64,000 bases of DNA from Misgurnus anguillicaudatus (lineage: Eukaryota > Chordata > Actinopteri > Cypriniformes > Cobitidae). The notes below the pieces were generated by a model. The model ran no database searches. It was not told the origin of the DNA and saw only the letters and a program-made list of their open reading frames with translations. This document shows positions 61,944 to 64,000 of the stretch, in pieces. The stretch lies in assembly GCF_027580225.2 (NCBI RefSeq), contig NC_073361.2, positions 24,384,001 through 24,448,000 of the forward strand. The letters are read 5' to 3'. Positions within the stretch are counted from its first letter, which is position 1; every line of letters begins with the position of its first letter. The position numbers and the translations under genes were made by a program.

Positions 61944-63247
61944 GTGAGTATGTGTATTTTTAAGTTGTTTTAAGTTTGTGAATTTGTAAGAATCTGAAAG
62001 CATATAGACATATTACCAATCTCTCTCATATGCAGATCTTTATTTTTTTGAAAGAAACCAGTTGTAAATTCACAACTGGATATTAATATTAATTGCAAAT
62101 TACATTTTTGTTGTTGTTTCATATTTAGGTTTCACTGTTATTATTCTCACCAAAGGAGAATCAGTGGAAGTTCATCCAGGAGGAAATGTTACTCTCTCGT
62201 GTACCATTAAAGATGATCAAGAGATCAACTGGATCATAATAAATGACAATCAAATATTTGTTACAATTCTTAGGCTTGAACATTTGTATTCAGGTAAACG
62301 TAAACCTGATCCATCCTTTACTCACCCAGACTATGAAGGGAGGATTACAGCAGTTAGTTCTCTCACACACAATCACTCTCTGATTCTGATGAACATCACC
62401 AGAACTGATCTGATGCTTTACTGCTGCACTGACTATCATCTTGAGCAAACTTACTGCACAAAACTGGACTTTAAAGGTAGGTAATTTTTAGGATATATAT
62501 ATATATATATATATACACATAAATGGCATTTTTAGAAAATGCTAAATAGCTATTGTTCAATTATGTAGTTTATCACTTTCATGTTATAAACTTGACTAAC
62601 TCAATGACTAACTGAAATTATAAATCAGGTTTTATATAAAATCTGTACTATACTGTTTTGTGTGTGTTTGTAATGTATACTGTATAGAGCAGCAAGTTAC
62701 AGCTGTAAGTCATGATCTGATCAGCATATGGCTGCCTGTCCTCTGTGTGCTTCTGTTGCTGATCTTAAGTGTTTGTGTGTGTTGGAGAGGAACAGGACTG
62801 CAAAGAGGTGAATTTACATCAACCCGATTATATATATCATGATAATCCAGCAGTAATATTCACATTTTCTAAATTAATTTAATTGCGTTTACAATACTGC
62901 ACAGGTTTAAATCACATACAAATGATTTTGTGTATTGCAACACAATATACTCTGTGTTTGATATTACTGGAGATTGCACTAAAGTGAATATTGTTTTTCA
63001 GGGTGAGTTTAATCACATTTTGAAGAGACAAGATGATCAGACACTGGTTGAGGTTCTGTATGTACCTATGTTGTAATTTCTAACATTTTTTTTCTTTTTA
63101 TAGTCTGTTGAAACTTTTCCCAATACAAAGAATTGTATGTTGTGGATTTTAATTGTTCTTCTACTGGAAGTTAAGTTTGGGCCACAAAAGCCATTTGGTT
63201 ATGTTGATGCCGCTGAAATCGTCTATAGCACCTATGAAGAACCATAA
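61916..63247 (+). CDS. Ig V-domain receptor, fish immune-type (spliced; 3' structure uncertain)
   Basis: Exon 1 (61916-61943) encodes MSLILMQFI. Exon 2 (62129-62476) begins CFTVIILTKGESVEVHPGGN and contains one V-type Ig domain: TLSC, INW, and DLMLYCC for the conserved C-W-YxC core. Exon 3 (62688-62807) encodes EQQVTAVSHDLISIW, a membrane helix of about 24 residues and CWRGTGLQRG. Phases agree through exon 3. The next acceptor at 63000-63001 enters a frame that stops at once; a downstream open segment (63104-63247) ends GYVDAAEIVYSTYEEP. Family: small type I Ig receptors common in fish immune gene clusters. I cannot name the subfamily. The ligand is unknown. Confidence 0.7.
62129..62476 (+). 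CDS. Ig receptor exon 2: V-type domain
   Basis: Acceptor TTCATATTTAG, donor GTAGGT, phase 1 to phase 1. About 116 residues. Ig hallmarks: cysteine in VTLSCTI, tryptophan in INWIII, D-x-x-x-Y-x-C in DLMLYCC; an extra cysteine pair CC/YC near the end (YCCTDYHLEQTYC). Potential N-glycosylation at NVT, NHS and NIT. Confidence 0.85.
62688..62807 (+). CDS. Ig receptor exon 3: membrane segment
   Basis: Acceptor ACTGTATAG, donor GTGAAT, 120 nt, phase 1 to phase 1. ISIWLPVLCVLLLLILSVCV forms the helix, followed by CWRGTGLQR. No charged residue in the helix, so no obvious adaptor pairing. Confidence 0.8.
63104..63247 (+). CDS. Possible last exon of the Ig receptor with tyrosine motif
   Basis: Acceptor TTTCTTTTTATAG, then 47 codons ending AEIVYSTYEEP and TAA. 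IVYSTY resembles an ITIM (I/V/L-x-Y-x-x-L/V) but the last position is Y. It needs phase 0 entry, which exon 3 does not provide directly. AATAAA follows at 63591. Confidence 0.35.
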   Translation, partial: SVETFPNTKNCMLWILIVLLLEVKFGPQKPFGYVDAAEIVYSTYEEP

Positions 63248-63310
63248 GTTGTTTTATAGCCCCATATGATTCTACACAGGCACTACATATGTGCTATATA
63301 GCACTAAATA

Positions 63311-63506
63311 CACTGAATAATAGAATTGTTGAATTTACTTAATTCAATTATAGACACGGGTTCCACATGATTGTAATAGTTATCTTAAAATAAACAAATC
63401 ATGTAAACTCTGTGGTTACATTTTTATTTTAAGATAACTTATTTCAGTCATGTAGAACCAGTGTCTATAATTGAATTAAGTAAATCCAACAATTTTTTAT
63501 TAAGTG
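63311..63506. mobile_element. Palindromic MITE in the Ig receptor 3' region
   Basis: GAATTTACTTAATTCAATTA and TAGACACGGGTTC are inverted as GAACCAGTGTCTATAATTGA and ATTAAGTAAATCCAAC, with inner AGTTATCTTAAAATAAA and TTTATTTTAAGATAACT. Termini CACTGAATAA and TTATTAAGTG. About 196 bp. Confidence 0.78.
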
Positions 63507-63590
63507 TATACGAACAGGTGAACCACTTTTAGTGCTATTCAGAACAGAGTGTATTATTGTTGTAATTATATAACATCATAAAGCATGTTG

Positions 63591-63596
63591 AATAAA
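63591..63596 (+). terminator. Candidate polyadenylation signal of the Ig receptor
   Basis: AATAAA about 340 nt after the TAA at 63245-63247. Confidence 0.4.
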
Positions 63597-63759
63597 ATCT
63601 TAATTCAGGGAATATTTTGTTTAATCAACCAATAAAGTACAATTTATATAGAAATTTTGTCAAGTCAGAAATTCTTCAGTTTCCTTCTGTCCATAGTTGT
63701 ACATACAATTTTTTTGTTGCTTTTAAAATAAAGAAATATGATGAATACTATAAAATCCA

Positions 63760-63900
63760 GCTATGTGCAGTCAGTGTTATGTACCGATATGCCTTTGAGG
63801 TACCAATATAGATCTTTGAGCTACTTATATGCAATCTAGGTATAAATGTGTACTTTTTGAAAGTACTGTCCCAGTGACAGCGTTTGTACCCCTTTACCCG
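63760..63900. mobile_element. Family A (GGTAC-rich) element copy
   Basis: ATGTACCGATATGCCTTTGA, TGAGGTACCAATATAGATC and ATGTGTACTTTTTGAAAGTA, CCCAGTGACAGCGTTTGTAC match both halves of the host element at 39395-40655, here without an insert. Confidence 0.6.
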
Positions 63901-64000
63901 AGAGTGGGAAGAGGACACAATTGCTTTGGTTTTTCTCACAATTTATAAAACCCATTTTTTTTTAACTGGACCTCCATTTTAAGCACTTGGATAAATGTAT

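Overview
This is vertebrate genomic DNA, most likely from a teleost and probably a cyprinid-type fish. The evidence is short exons with GT-AG introns, proteins orthologous to vertebrate genes, and a very dense load of short terminal-inverted-repeat (TIR) elements and tRNA-derived SINEs of fish type. The species assignment is inference. Almost every open reading frame over 60 codons is a chance or repeat-driven frame; the real coding sequence is split into small exons.

Three genes can be supported. (1) Positions 1-103 on the minus strand hold the first coding exon of a zmynd11-like chromatin reader. A likely non-coding first exon and CpG-rich promoter lie near 4385-4650, and the rest of the gene is beyond the left edge. 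(2) The central gene, 12601 to 47773 plus a 3'UTR to about 49650 on the plus strand, is a complete vipr2 (VPAC2, the VIP/PACAP class B receptor). Thirteen coding exons join in consistent phase into a 440-residue protein with signal peptide, cysteine-rich ectodomain, seven membrane segments and the family C-terminus. (3) Positions 61916 to about 63247, plus strand, hold a small type I Ig V-domain receptor of the fish immune-type kind. It has a signal peptide, one V-type domain, a membrane exon and a possible tyrosine-motif last exon that is not cleanly in frame.

The remainder is introns and intergenic DNA built mostly from non-autonomous DNA transposons, often nested. The clearest are a 3.46 kb hAT-type element with a perfect 8-bp target duplication (53128-56587) carrying several smaller TIR elements; a 291-bp hAT-type element, also with a perfect 8-bp duplication (27742-28032); and several TTAA-flanked families, with stacks at 15.8-16.6, 18.3-19.0 and 39.4-40.7 kb. 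There are also a decayed Tc1-like transposase (51129-51900, minus) and at least three SINE copies.

Two tandem arrays stand out. One is a 2.6 kb array of about 65-bp monomers with higher-order organisation inside vipr2 intron 3 (24930-27531). The other is a 21-bp array of CACGTG-bearing units downstream of vipr2 (50353-50560). zmynd11 and vipr2 are arranged head to head about 8 kb apart. I see no operon-like or novel multi-gene system; the interest lies in repeat architecture and a few transcript-level oddities.
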